From: Fibrobacterota bacterium
GTDB taxonomy: Bacteria > Fibrobacterota > Fibrobacteria > UBA11236
DNA length: 64,000 nucleotides
Assembly: GCA_028287505.1 (NCBI GenBank)
Contig: JAQBPN010000001.1
Span: 83,738-147,737, forward strand
Direction: 5' to 3'
Under the pieces are notes generated by a model. The model did no database searches. It was given only the letters and a program-made list of their open reading frames with translations, and was not told the origin of the DNA. The translations under genes and the position numbers were made by a program. Each line of letters starts with the position of its first letter. The stretch's first letter is position 1. Below, one piece after another: positions 1-8,725 of this stretch.

Positions 1-706
1 CCCGGGCCAGGATCAGGAGGCACATGAAAATCGCGGCGGCAATCTGGGCCGCCCGGGAACCCGAAATCAGCAGGCAGATCAGCGAAACCACGATGGCGGC
101 CACATGCAAACGGCGAGGGCGCTCCGACCAGGCATAGAAAGCCGTGGCCATGGAAATCAGGAAATAAAGCCCCACATGGGCGCGATTGCCACCGAACATC
201 CCCGGCACTCCCGCCAACAATTGATCCGGATTCATGGCCATGTCCAGCATATGGATGACCCCAACTACGATAGCACAGCCGAGAAATGCGTCCAATGCGA
301 AATCTATCAGGTCGAATGGCTTGATCAAGGGGGGGATGATCAGGAATGCGAGATAGGCCAGCACCCAGTGCAGGCATGCGAAGGCGAAGAATAAAGGCGC
401 TTCCGCCTTTGCCGCCCCGGCCATGATTATCCAGAAGATGAAGAGGGGCAGGGAAATGAAAACCCAGAAATTCCGGATCCTCACTTGCCGCCCCAGCTTC
501 ATCATGGCGATCAGGAATATGAAAGCAATGATGATTACCATCGGCACATCCCGCCGGAGCAGCACCTGGTAGGTGGTGGGCGGGATCCCCTGGGCATACA
601 GGAGGATTTCCATCCGCGTAAAGGACAACGTCCCCCAAAGAACGATAAGTACGGCCTGGAGAAAAAACCTGTCGATCGGATTGGGGATTTCTACGGGCGC
701 GTCCAT
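1..706 (-). CDS. Wzy-like O-antigen polymerase/ligase, partial
   Basis: The visible 235 residues are an N-terminal fragment running off the window. They hold at least five hydrophobic segments separated by short polar loops, as in O-antigen polymerase/ligase (Wzy/WaaL) integral membrane proteins. A GNRAHVG motif and a later SGSRA motif resemble the RAxG-type and SGSR signatures of this family. The ATG lies 8 bp after the Wzz stop, so the gene is co-transcribed with the chain-length regulator. Its role would be to join polysaccharide repeat units at the periplasmic face or ligate them to an acceptor. Polymerase and ligase cannot be told apart from this fragment. Confidence 0.75.
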   Translation of the reverse strand, partial: MDAPVEIPNPIDRFFLQAVLIVLWGTLSFTRMEILLYAQGIPPTTYQVLLRRDVPMVIIIAFIFLIAMMKLGRQVRIRNFWVFISLPLFIFWIIMAGAAKAEAPLFFAFACLHWVLAYLAFLIIPPLIKPFDLIDFALDAFLGCAIVVGVIHMLDMAMNPDQLLAGVPGMFGGNRAHVGLYFLISMATAFYAWSERPRRLHVAAIVVSLICLLISGSRAAQIAAAIFMCLLILAR

Positions 707-714
707 CTGCCCAA

Positions 715-1896
715 CTAAACGGATTTCGACAGGACGTAGCGGAAGAGCTTCCTGCCGGGGTCCGAAGCATACTCGGGATTCCTCAGGATATCCATCAATA
801 TGATCAGGATCACGGCCAGGAACATCGTCGGCGCCACGATCAAGGCGATGATCATCGACCTTTTGGGCTTGGACTTGTATCCCGGGCGGTAGGTCGGATC
901 GATGAAAGTCAAAGTGGGCGTGTTCTCCACCATGGAAATCTTGGTGTCCTGGAGTTTGGGCAAAAGCATCATCAGGTACCCTTCGTTCTTCTTAATCTGG
1001 GTTTCCATGAATTTGAACTCTTTCGCAAGCTCGGGGATGCTCTCATAGGGGGCGGTGAACGTGAATTTGGAATCCCCGACGGTGACGGGCTTGCCCTGGA
1101 GCAACTGCTTCTGTTTCCCATTGAGAAATCCGATTATGCTTTGGACCTGCTTGATCCTGAGCGGGGTGCCGGAATTATCCGTTTCCATCATCCTTTTTTC
1201 GGAATTCAGGCTCGTCAGTTCCTGATCGATTTTCGCAAGTTGCTCCAGGCCCATTTCCATCTGGCTCCGGAAATCCGCCATATTGTATTTCTTCAGCAGG
1301 AAAACCACGGAATCGGCATATGCGTTCGTGCTGCTGTCGATATTGTCCACCTGCGTTTTCAGGAATTCATATTCAATCTTGGCCTTGCTGATCGCCAATT
1401 GCCGGTTCTTCAGGTCGACATAAGCCAGGATGGAGTCGGCGATGATCTTCACGCTGTCCTGGGAAGGATAGGTGAACTCGATCTGGATGATGCCTTCCGC
1501 GAACGGAACGACGCTGAGGTTGCTTTGGAACTTCTTGACGGCCAGGTGCATCCATTTGGTGTGGTATTTGTTCATCAGCCCGAACTTCTCGACCATTTCC
1601 ACTGCCAATTGCCGGCTGTCGAAAATAGCCATCACCGTCGATACACCGGCATTGTCCGACGAAAGCGGGTCCAGCATTTTCAGGCCCTTGGTCAACTGGG
1701 AGGGCAGGGATGTCTTCTCCTTCGTTTTGATCTGGAAGATTGCGCTTGTGGAATAGGCCTCGGGCATCAGCCAGGCCACCGCGAATGCGATCGCGAGCAC
1801 GGCCAGAAAGATTTTCCCCAGCAGGGCCTTGTGGGACGAGAGGGAGATGAGGATTCGCACGAAGAGCGATTCCTTGTATGGGTCATGCGTTGACAT
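715..1896 (-). CDS. Wzz-type polysaccharide chain-length determinant
   Basis: A 393-residue inner-membrane protein with the classic Wzz layout: a TM helix near residues 25-44, a long periplasmic region with coiled-coil character, a proline-rich PTYRPGY stretch before a second TM near 348-370, and a short cytoplasmic tail. No C-terminal tyrosine kinase domain is present. It would set the modal length of the polymer made by the downstream Wzy-like protein. I chose the ATG at 1896; a TTG two codons earlier is possible, and neither has a strong ribosome binding site. It lies 24 bp after the export protein gene, in the same operon. Confidence 0.85.
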   Translation of the reverse strand: MSTHDPYKESLFVRILISLSSHKALLGKIFLAVLAIAFAVAWLMPEAYSTSAIFQIKTKEKTSLPSQLTKGLKMLDPLSSDNAGVSTVMAIFDSRQLAVEMVEKFGLMNKYHTKWMHLAVKKFQSNLSVVPFAEGIIQIEFTYPSQDSVKIIADSILAYVDLKNRQLAISKAKIEYEFLKTQVDNIDSSTNAYADSVVFLLKKYNMADFRSQMEMGLEQLAKIDQELTSLNSEKRMMETDNSGTPLRIKQVQSIIGFLNGKQKQLLQGKPVTVGDSKFTFTAPYESIPELAKEFKFMETQIKKNEGYLMMLLPKLQDTKISMVENTPTLTFIDPTYRPGYKSKPKRSMIIALIVAPTMFLAVILIILMDILRNPEYASDPGRKLFRYVLSKSV

Positions 1897-1920
1897 TGGC
1901 AATCCAGTGGATAAGGAGTA

Positions 1921-3141
1921 TTAAAGTTGCTGGGATAGCTGAATCAGGTATACCGTGGAGATTACCACCGTCGCGATGGAACTCACCACGAAAAGGATCT
2001 CCTTGAAGTTGGCGTATCCGGACCGCTTCACGTAAACATGGTCGCCGGGGTAGAGATGATTGCTGGAAAGATCGATTGTTTCCGCTTTTCCATCCACGCG
2101 CACCACCATCACTTTTCCCACGAACTGCGAATTCGATGAGATGCCGGCCTCGGCCATGTAATCGCGGATACTCTGCCCGGGGACATAGCTGTAAGCATAC
2201 GGCTTGCCCACCTCGCCTTCCACGTAGATCTTGAGATCCTTGCCGAAGAACTCGATAACATCCCCGTCTTGGGGAGAATATTCCAGCAGCTCGGTGCCCA
2301 CCAGGACTTTGCCGGAATTGAGCCGGGCCGCCCGGAGATCGAAGGCCTTGGAGAATCCCGCTATTTCCGTGGCAATCTCGCCGAGCCGCAGCTTGGAGCC
2401 GCGAAGCTGGTAATAATAGGAGGCATTCGACATCAACAATTCGATTTTCGGTTGCGACAAATCGATACGGGGAACCATCACGCGGTCCCCCATTTGCAGA
2501 ACGGGGTTGGAGAGGACGTTTCCGGTACGGTAGTAATCGCCGATATTGATCTCGACCTTGGACCCGTCCCTTTTCAGGATTTGCACCATGGGAAGTTGGG
2601 CCGACTTCGAAAACCCGCCCGCTTTCAGGATGATTTCGCTGACCCTGGCGTTTCCGGACACGCTGAAAATGCCGGGCGAGTTGACCTCGCCGACCACTCC
2701 CACCTTGATGAGCTTGATCTGCCGGATGCTGATGTAGACAAGGTCTTTTTTGAACTCGTGTCCCAGGGCATCCTTGATTTTCACCTTGGCATCCGCGAGG
2801 GTCAGATTCTCCAGCTTGATTGGCGCCACCCCGGGAAAGGCGAGGTAGGATTCCGGAGAAACCTTCAGATTGTAGTTCTTGCCCGCGAAGATGAGGAATT
2901 CATCCCCCGGTCCGACGATATATTCCTTTTCGTCCAGGGGCGATTCATAGGGAATGCTCGGGGGGGTTGAACCGCTCATGAATTCATCGGGAATGTCCTG
3001 GGAGAACATGCCATGCAAATCCTGGTGGTCGCCCCCTTGATTCATCCCCTGCGTCTGCGCCTGCGCCAGGATTGACGGCGCCAAAGGCAGCAGGCAAAGC
3101 CATTTTTTCCAGTCCGCGGCCATCCTCATTCTACGTGTCAT
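1921..3141 (-). CDS. Wza-like polysaccharide export protein with SLBB domains
   Basis: A 406-residue exported protein. The N-terminus has a signal peptide (MTRRMRMAADWKKWLCLLP...). Residues around 65-160 hold a Poly_export domain beginning YIVGPGDEF, followed by SLBB-type beta-grasp repeats (VGVVGEVNSPGIF; YVEGEVGKPYAYSY). A C-terminal hydrophobic helix (about residues 380-400) could cross the outer membrane as in Wza. I chose the start at 3141 because AAAGGA lies just upstream and the signal peptide begins there; the frame stays open further upstream but only antisense-like sequence is read. It overlaps the glycosyltransferase by 11 bp, which implies translational coupling. Confidence 0.85.
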   Translation of the reverse strand: MTRRMRMAADWKKWLCLLPLAPSILAQAQTQGMNQGGDHQDLHGMFSQDIPDEFMSGSTPPSIPYESPLDEKEYIVGPGDEFLIFAGKNYNLKVSPESYLAFPGVAPIKLENLTLADAKVKIKDALGHEFKKDLVYISIRQIKLIKVGVVGEVNSPGIFSVSGNARVSEIILKAGGFSKSAQLPMVQILKRDGSKVEINIGDYYRTGNVLSNPVLQMGDRVMVPRIDLSQPKIELLMSNASYYYQLRGSKLRLGEIATEIAGFSKAFDLRAARLNSGKVLVGTELLEYSPQDGDVIEFFGKDLKIYVEGEVGKPYAYSYVPGQSIRDYMAEAGISSNSQFVGKVMVVRVDGKAETIDLSSNHLYPGDHVYVKRSGYANFKEILFVVSSIATVVISTVYLIQLSQQL

Positions 3142-4291
3142 GTGATTCCATATTCCTTTGGGTCGGCCCCGCAACCGCCATGCTTGTTTCTTCCCCGCCT
3201 GCGGCTTCCCGGTAGAGCCGCAAGTAGTTTTCCGCGGTCCTGCCGATCGAGAAATCCAGGGCATAGCGATAGGCCGGCTCCACCAAGCGCCGCTGGTCCG
3301 CGGGGTTTTCAAGAAAGGCTTCGATTTTTCCCGCGAGGTCCGCCGCGTCTTCGGATTTGAAAAGAGCGGATCGCCTGCCCCCGCCGGCTTTTTCGGCAAG
3401 CACAGGGTAATCGGAGGCCAGCACCGGGACCTTCGCCAAAAAGCTTTCCAGCATGATCAGACAGGACCCTTCCCGGCGGGAAGGAATGATGATCAGGTCG
3501 AACCGATGCAACTCCCCGGAAATTCCCGGCCGGGCCTCATTGAAGTGGACGTTGGCTCCCGGCTCCATGGCTTTTTCAAGCTTATCCCGGTCCGGGCCAT
3601 CGCCGAACAAATCGCACCTGAAGCGGACGGACTTTCGGCCCAGGATGTTCAAGGCCGTGATCAGGATGTCCTGCCCTTTCTCCCGCCGGAAACTTCCGAT
3701 ACAGGCCAGGCGGATTTCCCGTTCCCCTTGACCTGGGGAAACCGGAGCCGCTCCGGGATCGGCAATCGGAAGCACGGCTCCATTTTCAACCAAGGCCGTG
3801 TTCCGGAACACCAGGTAATTCCTGCGGTAGAACTCCCTTTGGTAGGGAGTGATGAAGACGATTTTCGCGAAAAGGAACTGGGAAAGGAAATTCATCGCGG
3901 CCGTCTTCCAAGGGTGCCGCAGGGTGGAATGCTTGGTCGAGATGATCTTTACCCGCGGATTCAGCAGTTTCAACAATACGCAGGTCTTGTCGCATTCGTA
4001 AAGATGGGAATGGATCAAAGTGATGCCCTGGAGGGTCAGGAACCGGTTCAAAACCTTGGCGGCCGACCATCCATATGCCAAGGGCAGCCCCAATTCCGTG
4101 AACTGGAAATCGTTCCGGCCGCGCAGGGCCATCGCCCGATCCGTCAGCTTTCCGCCGCGGCCCAGCAAAACCAGATGGAATGCGAATTCATCCGATTCCA
4201 AAAACGCCTCGATCAGATTCAACACCAGGTTTTCCGCCCCGCCGATTTCAAGGTTCGGCAAAAAAATCGCCGCCTTGATCCGAGCGTCCAT
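3131..4291 (-). CDS. Family 4 glycosyltransferase
   Basis: About 386 residues with the GT-B fold signature of GT4 enzymes: an N-terminal glycine-rich turn (LEIGGAENL) for the acceptor domain, a mid-protein IGSFRREKGQD stretch typical of the nucleotide-sugar half, and an E-x7-E motif (REGSCLIMLE) followed by PVLASDYP. It would add a sugar to a lipid-linked repeat unit in the cytoplasm. I prefer the ATG at 4291, 10 bp after the upstream stop; an in-frame ATG at 4315 would overlap the PorV-like gene. The sugar specificity cannot be inferred. Confidence 0.85.
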   Translation of the reverse strand: MDARIKAAIFLPNLEIGGAENLVLNLIEAFLESDEFAFHLVLLGRGGKLTDRAMALRGRNDFQFTELGLPLAYGWSAAKVLNRFLTLQGITLIHSHLYECDKTCVLLKLLNPRVKIISTKHSTLRHPWKTAAMNFLSQFLFAKIVFITPYQREFYRRNYLVFRNTALVENGAVLPIADPGAAPVSPGQGEREIRLACIGSFRREKGQDILITALNILGRKSVRFRCDLFGDGPDRDKLEKAMEPGANVHFNEARPGISGELHRFDLIIIPSRREGSCLIMLESFLAKVPVLASDYPVLAEKAGGGRRSALFKSEDAADLAGKIEAFLENPADQRRLVEPAYRYALDFSIGRTAENYLRLYREAAGGEETSMAVAGPTQRNMESHDT

Positions 4292-4301
4292 GTACCCGCC
4301 G

Positions 4302-5360
4302 CTAGATGAGCGCATACCGGATCGTCAGGGCATGGACCCAACTGAGGCCATACCAATACTGCACCGCATAATCCAACCCGATTGCGTCGGCCTGGAACGT
4401 GAATCCGCTCGCAAGCTTGAGCGCATTGCCGCCCTGAAGCTCGCCCGGCCGCTGGTCGGTGGCCTTGAGGAAGTAGTAGCGGGTTTCCACCCAATCGAGG
4501 CGGCTGCCCGCGCGCAGGGTGAGACTGGGATTATATGCATACTCGATGCCGCCGGATAGGCGCGGCGTGTCATGCCAGGGCAATTCCAGGTCCACCGCCA
4601 GCTTGGCCTTGGGAAGATCCAAAGGGAAATAATACATGCCCCCCTTGAGGGAAACCGGCAGGAGCCCTCCCGTGCGGCCGTCAACGGTATGGGCCACCTC
4701 TTTCCGGCCCAGGTTCAGCAGCGCCAGGCCGAACCCCAGGTTGCGGACATTCGGTTGGTACTGCAGGCCCAAGTCCACGCCCCAGCCGAGGGCCAACTGG
4801 GACCCTTCATAGTCTCCCAGATATTCCGACAACCCCTTCAGCGTCGCTCCCAGGCGTAGATTGTCGTTGGCTTTCCTGGAAGCGGTGAAGGATGGGTTGA
4901 AGGATACCGGAATGTCTTTCTTGCCGGACGCGTTTCCCTGTTCGTCCAATTCTTCGATGCGGCCGTAATTGATATAGGCGGCGGAGAAGGCGTAGGAAAT
5001 CCCCCCCATTCCGGGATATCCGTACGTTACATTTCCGGAGGATACCCCCAGAAAGTGATACCGCATGGTGCCGGACACCGAGCGGACCTGTTCCGACCTG
5101 GAAACGCCGGCCGGGTTGTATCCCACGGCGTCCAGTCCCTGGGCCAGGCTCGTATAGGCCCCCGCCAAGCCGGCAGGTCGGGCGAAGATCAAAGTCTCCA
5201 AGTATTGGAACTCAGCGGTGCCGGCCCGATCGGAATAATCCTGGGCGGAAACCGTAGTGAATACGCAAAGGGTGGATAGGATGGCCAAGCGGGCGATGAG
5301 CTGCGGCAATCGGCGCTGTAAGCTTGATTTCCGGGCTAAAATCACGGGGACAAGGTACAT
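4302..5360 (-). CDS. PorV/PorQ-family outer-membrane beta-barrel
   Basis: A 352-residue exported protein with a signal peptide ending ...VSAQ and a body of alternating hydrophobic strands ending in an aromatic-rich C-terminus (YWYGLSWVHALTIRYALI), as in FadL-like barrels. The early motif ARPAGLAGAYTSLAQGLDAVGYNPAG matches the PorV/PorQ (UPF0164-like) family. In Bacteroidota PorV is the shuttle of type IX secretion that carries cargo with C-terminal domains. Here it is the first gene of a polysaccharide operon, followed by a GT4 enzyme after 10 bp. Whether it serves secretion or the polysaccharide is not settled by sequence. Confidence 0.8.
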   Translation of the reverse strand: MYLVPVILARKSSLQRRLPQLIARLAILSTLCVFTTVSAQDYSDRAGTAEFQYLETLIFARPAGLAGAYTSLAQGLDAVGYNPAGVSRSEQVRSVSGTMRYHFLGVSSGNVTYGYPGMGGISYAFSAAYINYGRIEELDEQGNASGKKDIPVSFNPSFTASRKANDNLRLGATLKGLSEYLGDYEGSQLALGWGVDLGLQYQPNVRNLGFGLALLNLGRKEVAHTVDGRTGGLLPVSLKGGMYYFPLDLPKAKLAVDLELPWHDTPRLSGGIEYAYNPSLTLRAGSRLDWVETRYYFLKATDQRPGELQGGNALKLASGFTFQADAIGLDYAVQYWYGLSWVHALTIRYALI

Positions 5361-5410
5361 AATGAGGAAAGAAAAACAATCACGCGGGCTCGTAATTACC
5401 GCTCAAAAGC

Positions 5411-5439
5411 TTGCAAGCCAGGGGGTGGGGAGCTATCTT
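5411..5439 (+). promoter_or_regulatory. Promoter of tRNA-Lys
   Basis: A -35-like TTGCAA (5411-5416) is followed after exactly 17 bp by a -10-like TATCTT (5434-5439). The predicted start near 5446 would give a 5' leader of about 30 nt before the tRNA. The TATCTT form of the -10 recurs in front of other genes in this window. Confidence 0.55.
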
Positions 5440-5476
5440 TGCCACTCCCTTGGGAGTAAAAACCCAAGGGGAGCCC

Positions 5477-5549
5477 GAGCTAGTAGCTCAGTTGGTAGAG
5501 CAGCGCCCTTTTAAGGCGTGGGTCGTAGGTTCAAATCCTACCTGGCTCA
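5477..5549 (+). tRNA. tRNA-Lys (anticodon TTT)
   Basis: A 73-nt cloverleaf. The acceptor arms GAGCTAG and CTGGCTC pair fully with one G-U, the D-loop reads AGCTCAGTTGGTAGAGC, the anticodon stem GCGCC/GGCGT encloses the loop CTTTTAA with anticodon TTT, and the T-arm is GTAGGTTCAAATCCTAC. The discriminator is A and CCA is not encoded. A promoter lies upstream and an intrinsic terminator 9 bp downstream, so it is a single-gene transcription unit. Confidence 0.97.
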
Positions 5550-5557
5550 GATTTTCG

Positions 5558-5605
5558 GCCCCCGGGACCCCGCCCAAAAGGTGGAGGACCCGGGGGCTTT
5601 TTTTT
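5558..5605 (+). terminator. Intrinsic terminator after tRNA-Lys
   Basis: Perfect 9-bp arms GCCCCCGGG (5558-5566) and CCCGGGGGC (5589-5597) followed by eight T (5598-5605). Confidence 0.9.
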
Positions 5606-5746
5606 GTCGTGCCGGGATGGCCGCGCACTCTATCTTTGAAGAAACCCAAATTCACAAAAATAGTCAGGATTTTATCAAGCGATTTTTTAAACCTTCCATA
5701 AGCCATTACTAATTAAAGAGTTACCCTTGATATGACCAACTGGGAC

Positions 5747-5764
5747 AATTCACAAGAGTGAATT
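5747..5764. promoter_or_regulatory. Palindromic operator-like site upstream of TIGR02147 gene (variant copy)
   Basis: AATTCAC-AAGA-GTGAATT, perfect 7-bp arms around a 4-bp spacer, 89 bp before the regulator start. It matches the window's recurring TTCACA-N2-TGTGAA palindrome at TTCACA and GTGAA. About 62 bp downstream (centre to centre) is a -10-like TATTCT (5815-5820) with no recognisable -35. This could be an autoregulatory site; binding is inference. Confidence 0.5.
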
Positions 5765-5852
5765 AAAAAGGGGCCTTCAAGGTGTTTCCGGAAGCTAATT
5801 GCAACTACCAGGATTATTCTTGAGTTCTGCGACGGACCAACCGCAGAGGCAC

Positions 5853-6701
5853 ATGAAAAGCATCATAGACAAGCTCTTCGAGTACGATAACTACCGTACC
5901 TTCCTGGAAGATTACTACGCCTTCATGAAAAAGAAGAAGGCCGCATTCACCCTGAAGTATTTCGCGAAAAAGGCCGGACTCAACTCGGCCAGTTTCTGCA
6001 TGTACATCATCGACGGGCGGCGCAACCTTTCCTATCGCACCATCCCCCGCTTCATCCAGGCTTTGGAGCTGAAGGGCAAGAAGGCGGAGTACTTCGAGGC
6101 CCTGGTCCTGATGAATCAGAGCGTTACCTTGGAGGACAAAGAGCGGTACGCCAATGTCATCACCAAGCTGCGCAAGACCACCAAGTATTACAGCCTCAAG
6201 AAACGTCAACACGCCTATTTCGAGGAGTGGTATTATCCTGTCATACGGGAGCTCGCCGCCTTCGCCGATTGGGGAGCGGACTACACGCGCTTGGGTAAAT
6301 TGGTCCGTCCCTCGATCACGTCCGACAAGGCTAAAAAAGCGGTGGAGCTGCTGTTGGATATCGGTTTGTTGGTGAAAACGGATGACGACAGGTATTCGCA
6401 GGCCGAGGTGGCCATCGATGCGGAAGGCCTGCCCCAATTCCTGATCCGCAAGGCGCGCCGGGACTTCCTGATGAAAGGCATAGAGGCATCGGAAACCATA
6501 TCCCCCCAGGAGCGGCATGTTTCCTGTTCGACGGTGGCGTTGAGCATGGAGAACTTCCATCGCGCGTCCATGTTAATGAGCGAGTTCCACAAGGAACTCG
6601 CCGAAATGACCGAGTCCGACCAGGGCCAGGCCGCCAATATCGTATTCCAGTTCAATCTGGAAGCCTTTCCCCTCTCGAACAGCAACGGCGAGAAAATCTG
6701 A
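5853..6701 (+). CDS. TIGR02147-family transcriptional regulator-like protein
   Basis: A 282-residue protein whose opening SIIDKLFEYDNYRTFLEDYY and following KYFAKKAGLNSASFCMYI match the TIGR02147 family, described from a Fibrobacter paralogous set. Residues about 30-70 read as a Cro/cI-like helix-turn-helix (FAKKAGLNSASF...RNLSYRTIPRFIQALEL), so DNA binding is likely. The ATG at 5853 has GAGG 4 bp upstream; an in-frame TTG at 5799 is less likely. The next gene, a lipoprotein, starts one base after this stop, so the two are translated from one message. The ligand and targets are unknown; an operator-like palindrome sits 89 bp upstream. Confidence 0.85.
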   Translation: MKSIIDKLFEYDNYRTFLEDYYAFMKKKKAAFTLKYFAKKAGLNSASFCMYIIDGRRNLSYRTIPRFIQALELKGKKAEYFEALVLMNQSVTLEDKERYANVITKLRKTTKYYSLKKRQHAYFEEWYYPVIRELAAFADWGADYTRLGKLVRPSITSDKAKKAVELLLDIGLLVKTDDDRYSQAEVAIDAEGLPQFLIRKARRDFLMKGIEASETISPQERHVSCSTVALSMENFHRASMLMSEFHKELAEMTESDQGQAANIVFQFNLEAFPLSNSNGEKI

Positions 6702-6702
6702 G

Positions 6703-8331
6703 ATGACGTTCCGGTCCTTTTCCATCCGCGCCCTGGCGATGACGGCGGGCTTGTCGCTGTTTGCGGGCTGTACCCGCCAGGATGACGGCAGCACCGCGGG
6801 CATCACCACCATCGGCAACACCATCGCCGGTACGGTGGTGGACGACAAGGGCACCCTGGTAGCGAATGCGGAAGTGCGCCTGATCAAGCCGGATTACAAT
6901 CCCGCCAACGACGCCGCGGAAACCGGATACACCGTGGTGCGCACGGACGCCAATGGCCAATACCAGTTCACCAAGATCGAACCGGGCACGTATAACGTGG
7001 AAATCGCGAAGGAAGACCAGGCCGCATTCATCCGGGGCCTCGTTCTCACCAAGGATCGTCCCGAAGACACCGTCGCGCTGGCGGCGCTCTACAAGCCCGG
7101 GGCCATCACCATCGTCTTCGGCCGTTCCGGAGCCAAGCTGGGCGGGCACTTTTTCATGCCGGGCACCACGCGCCATCGCCGCATCGACACCACCGCCCAG
7201 CGCATCGGGTCCCTGACCCTGCCTTACGTGGCCGCGGGTCATTACACCTCCGTGCAGTACCAGGCCGCCGAGGATACCTTCGGGATCGAAGTGCTGGAAC
7301 CCCGCGTGCTGGACGTGCTCCCGGAAGATACCCTGATCATGATCCCCAACACGGGCTGGGCCATCGTACGCAAGGTGACCCTGAACACTTCGGCCACCGG
7401 CGCGAATGTGGCGGGCGACAACTACGACTTCCCTGTGCTGGTCCGCCTGACCGCTCCCGGCTTCGACTTCTCCAAAGTGCGCAAAGACGGCGCGGACATC
7501 CGCTTCGCCAAGGCCAACGGCGCCCTCCTGCCCTACTACATCAGCCGCTACGACAGCGCCTCCGGTGAAGCCGAAGCCTGGGTCAAGCTGGATACGGTCT
7601 ACGGAGCCACCCGCACGCAATCCTTCTACATCCTGGCCGGCAACGCGGACTCCGCGGCCGCTTCGGACGTCAAGAACGTATTCCCTTCGGCCACCGGATA
7701 CGCGGGACTCTGGCACTTCGACAACGCGGACAATCTGGCGGACGCGGTGGGCGGCAACGACGCCATCAACCACGGGGCCGAAAGCGTGGACGGCATCATC
7801 GGGAAAGCCATCCGCTTCCGCGGGTCCGCATGGGTGGACATTCCCGCCAAGGCCTTCGCGGGCATCAGCCGGAAGATCTCCATCTCCTTCTGGCAGAAAA
7901 GCGGCGATACCCTCCAGGCCCAGCCGGGCGACATTTTCGGGGGCCAGGACGCCGCCGGAGCCGTCGTATTGCGCATGCACGATCCTTTCGGCGATACCAC
8001 GGTTTACTGGGCCGCGGGCGGAACGGACCGGGTTGAGAAAAAAACGGATGCGGATGCGGAAAACCGCTCGCGCTGGAACTTCTGGTCTTTGACCAAGGAC
8101 GCCGACAAGGGAGAGATGAAGATCTACCTGAACGGCAAGGTCTGGCAGATAGCCACCGGCAAGACCGCCTCCATCGGATTGATCCAGTCCTTTGTCCTGA
8201 GCTTCGCCGGAACGGATTCCTACGCCATCGACGAGTTCCGCCTGAGCCGGGCTGCGGGCTCCGACGACCGGGTCAAGTTGAGCTACGAGACCCAGAAGGC
8301 CGGGACTACGGCCGTAATCATCGGCAAGTAA
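6703..8331 (+). CDS. Lipoprotein with carboxypeptidase-regulatory-like, DUF2341 and LamG domains
   Basis: A 542-residue lipoprotein with lipobox LFAGC (Cys23). Residues about 35-110 form a carboxypeptidase-regulatory-like beta-sandwich (GNTIAGTVVDDKG...DANGQYQFTKIEPGTYNV). Residues about 235-325 match DUF2341 (PVLVRLTAPGFDF...GADIRFAKANG...LPYYI), and about 330-530 form a LamG/concanavalin-like lectin domain (YAGLWHFDNAD...YAIDEFRLSRA). It probably displays a glycan-binding module on the cell surface. It is directly coupled to the TIGR02147 gene (1-bp gap), suggesting the regulator controls or senses through this surface protein. No catalytic residues are evident. Confidence 0.85.
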   Translation: MTFRSFSIRALAMTAGLSLFAGCTRQDDGSTAGITTIGNTIAGTVVDDKGTLVANAEVRLIKPDYNPANDAAETGYTVVRTDANGQYQFTKIEPGTYNVEIAKEDQAAFIRGLVLTKDRPEDTVALAALYKPGAITIVFGRSGAKLGGHFFMPGTTRHRRIDTTAQRIGSLTLPYVAAGHYTSVQYQAAEDTFGIEVLEPRVLDVLPEDTLIMIPNTGWAIVRKVTLNTSATGANVAGDNYDFPVLVRLTAPGFDFSKVRKDGADIRFAKANGALLPYYISRYDSASGEAEAWVKLDTVYGATRTQSFYILAGNADSAAASDVKNVFPSATGYAGLWHFDNADNLADAVGGNDAINHGAESVDGIIGKAIRFRGSAWVDIPAKAFAGISRKISISFWQKSGDTLQAQPGDIFGGQDAAGAVVLRMHDPFGDTTVYWAAGGTDRVEKKTDADAENRSRWNFWSLTKDADKGEMKIYLNGKVWQIATGKTASIGLIQSFVLSFAGTDSYAIDEFRLSRAAGSDDRVKLSYETQKAGTTAVIIGK

Positions 8332-8725
8332 ACCGCCCCGCCCACGGCCCTTTCCAGGGCCGGGCAATAATTATTCACAGTTGTGAATTCCCTGCTTTGG
8401 GCGAAACTTGAGCTTTTAAAAGCCTGAATCCCCTGATAACCAAGCGGTTTGGAAGGTTTCCTTGATTTTTTCAAGTGAACCAGGACCCCAAACCCGGGAA
8501 AACCCATACCCTGGGAAAAGGACTGTGCCTTGGATTTCGTCCCTGGCGCATAGGCGGAAAACTATTATAAACGCCGTATTCCCGAGGCATTGAGGCAAAT
8601 CCGGGCGGGTCGCGAGGTTGGATCGCAGACCGTCAGCCTGGATGGAGACTTGGTCCCGGGTGACATTCTTGGGTGGGGCTGCAATCGGTGGGATTCAGCG
8701 ATTTTCATTTTTCCGGGAGGCGCAT
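8332..8725. other. Non-coding gap before the GH39 gene
   Basis: This 394-bp stretch has a short hairpin CGGCCC/GGGCCG (8345-8362) just after the lipoprotein stop that may end its transcript weakly, the palindromic operator-like site at 8373-8388, and two -10-like elements: GATAAC (8435-8440) about 57 bp past the palindrome centre, and TATTATAAA (8563-8571). I see no convincing gene. Confidence 0.4.
8373..8388. promoter_or_regulatory. Palindromic operator-like site upstream of GH39 gene
   Basis: ATTCACA-GT-TGTGAAT, perfect 7-bp arms with a 2-bp spacer. It has the same 14-bp core as the sites at 14083 and 25165. It is 338 bp before the GH39 start, so a promoter must lie between; GATAAC at 8435-8440 keeps roughly the same spacing as at the other sites. 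Confidence 0.5.
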
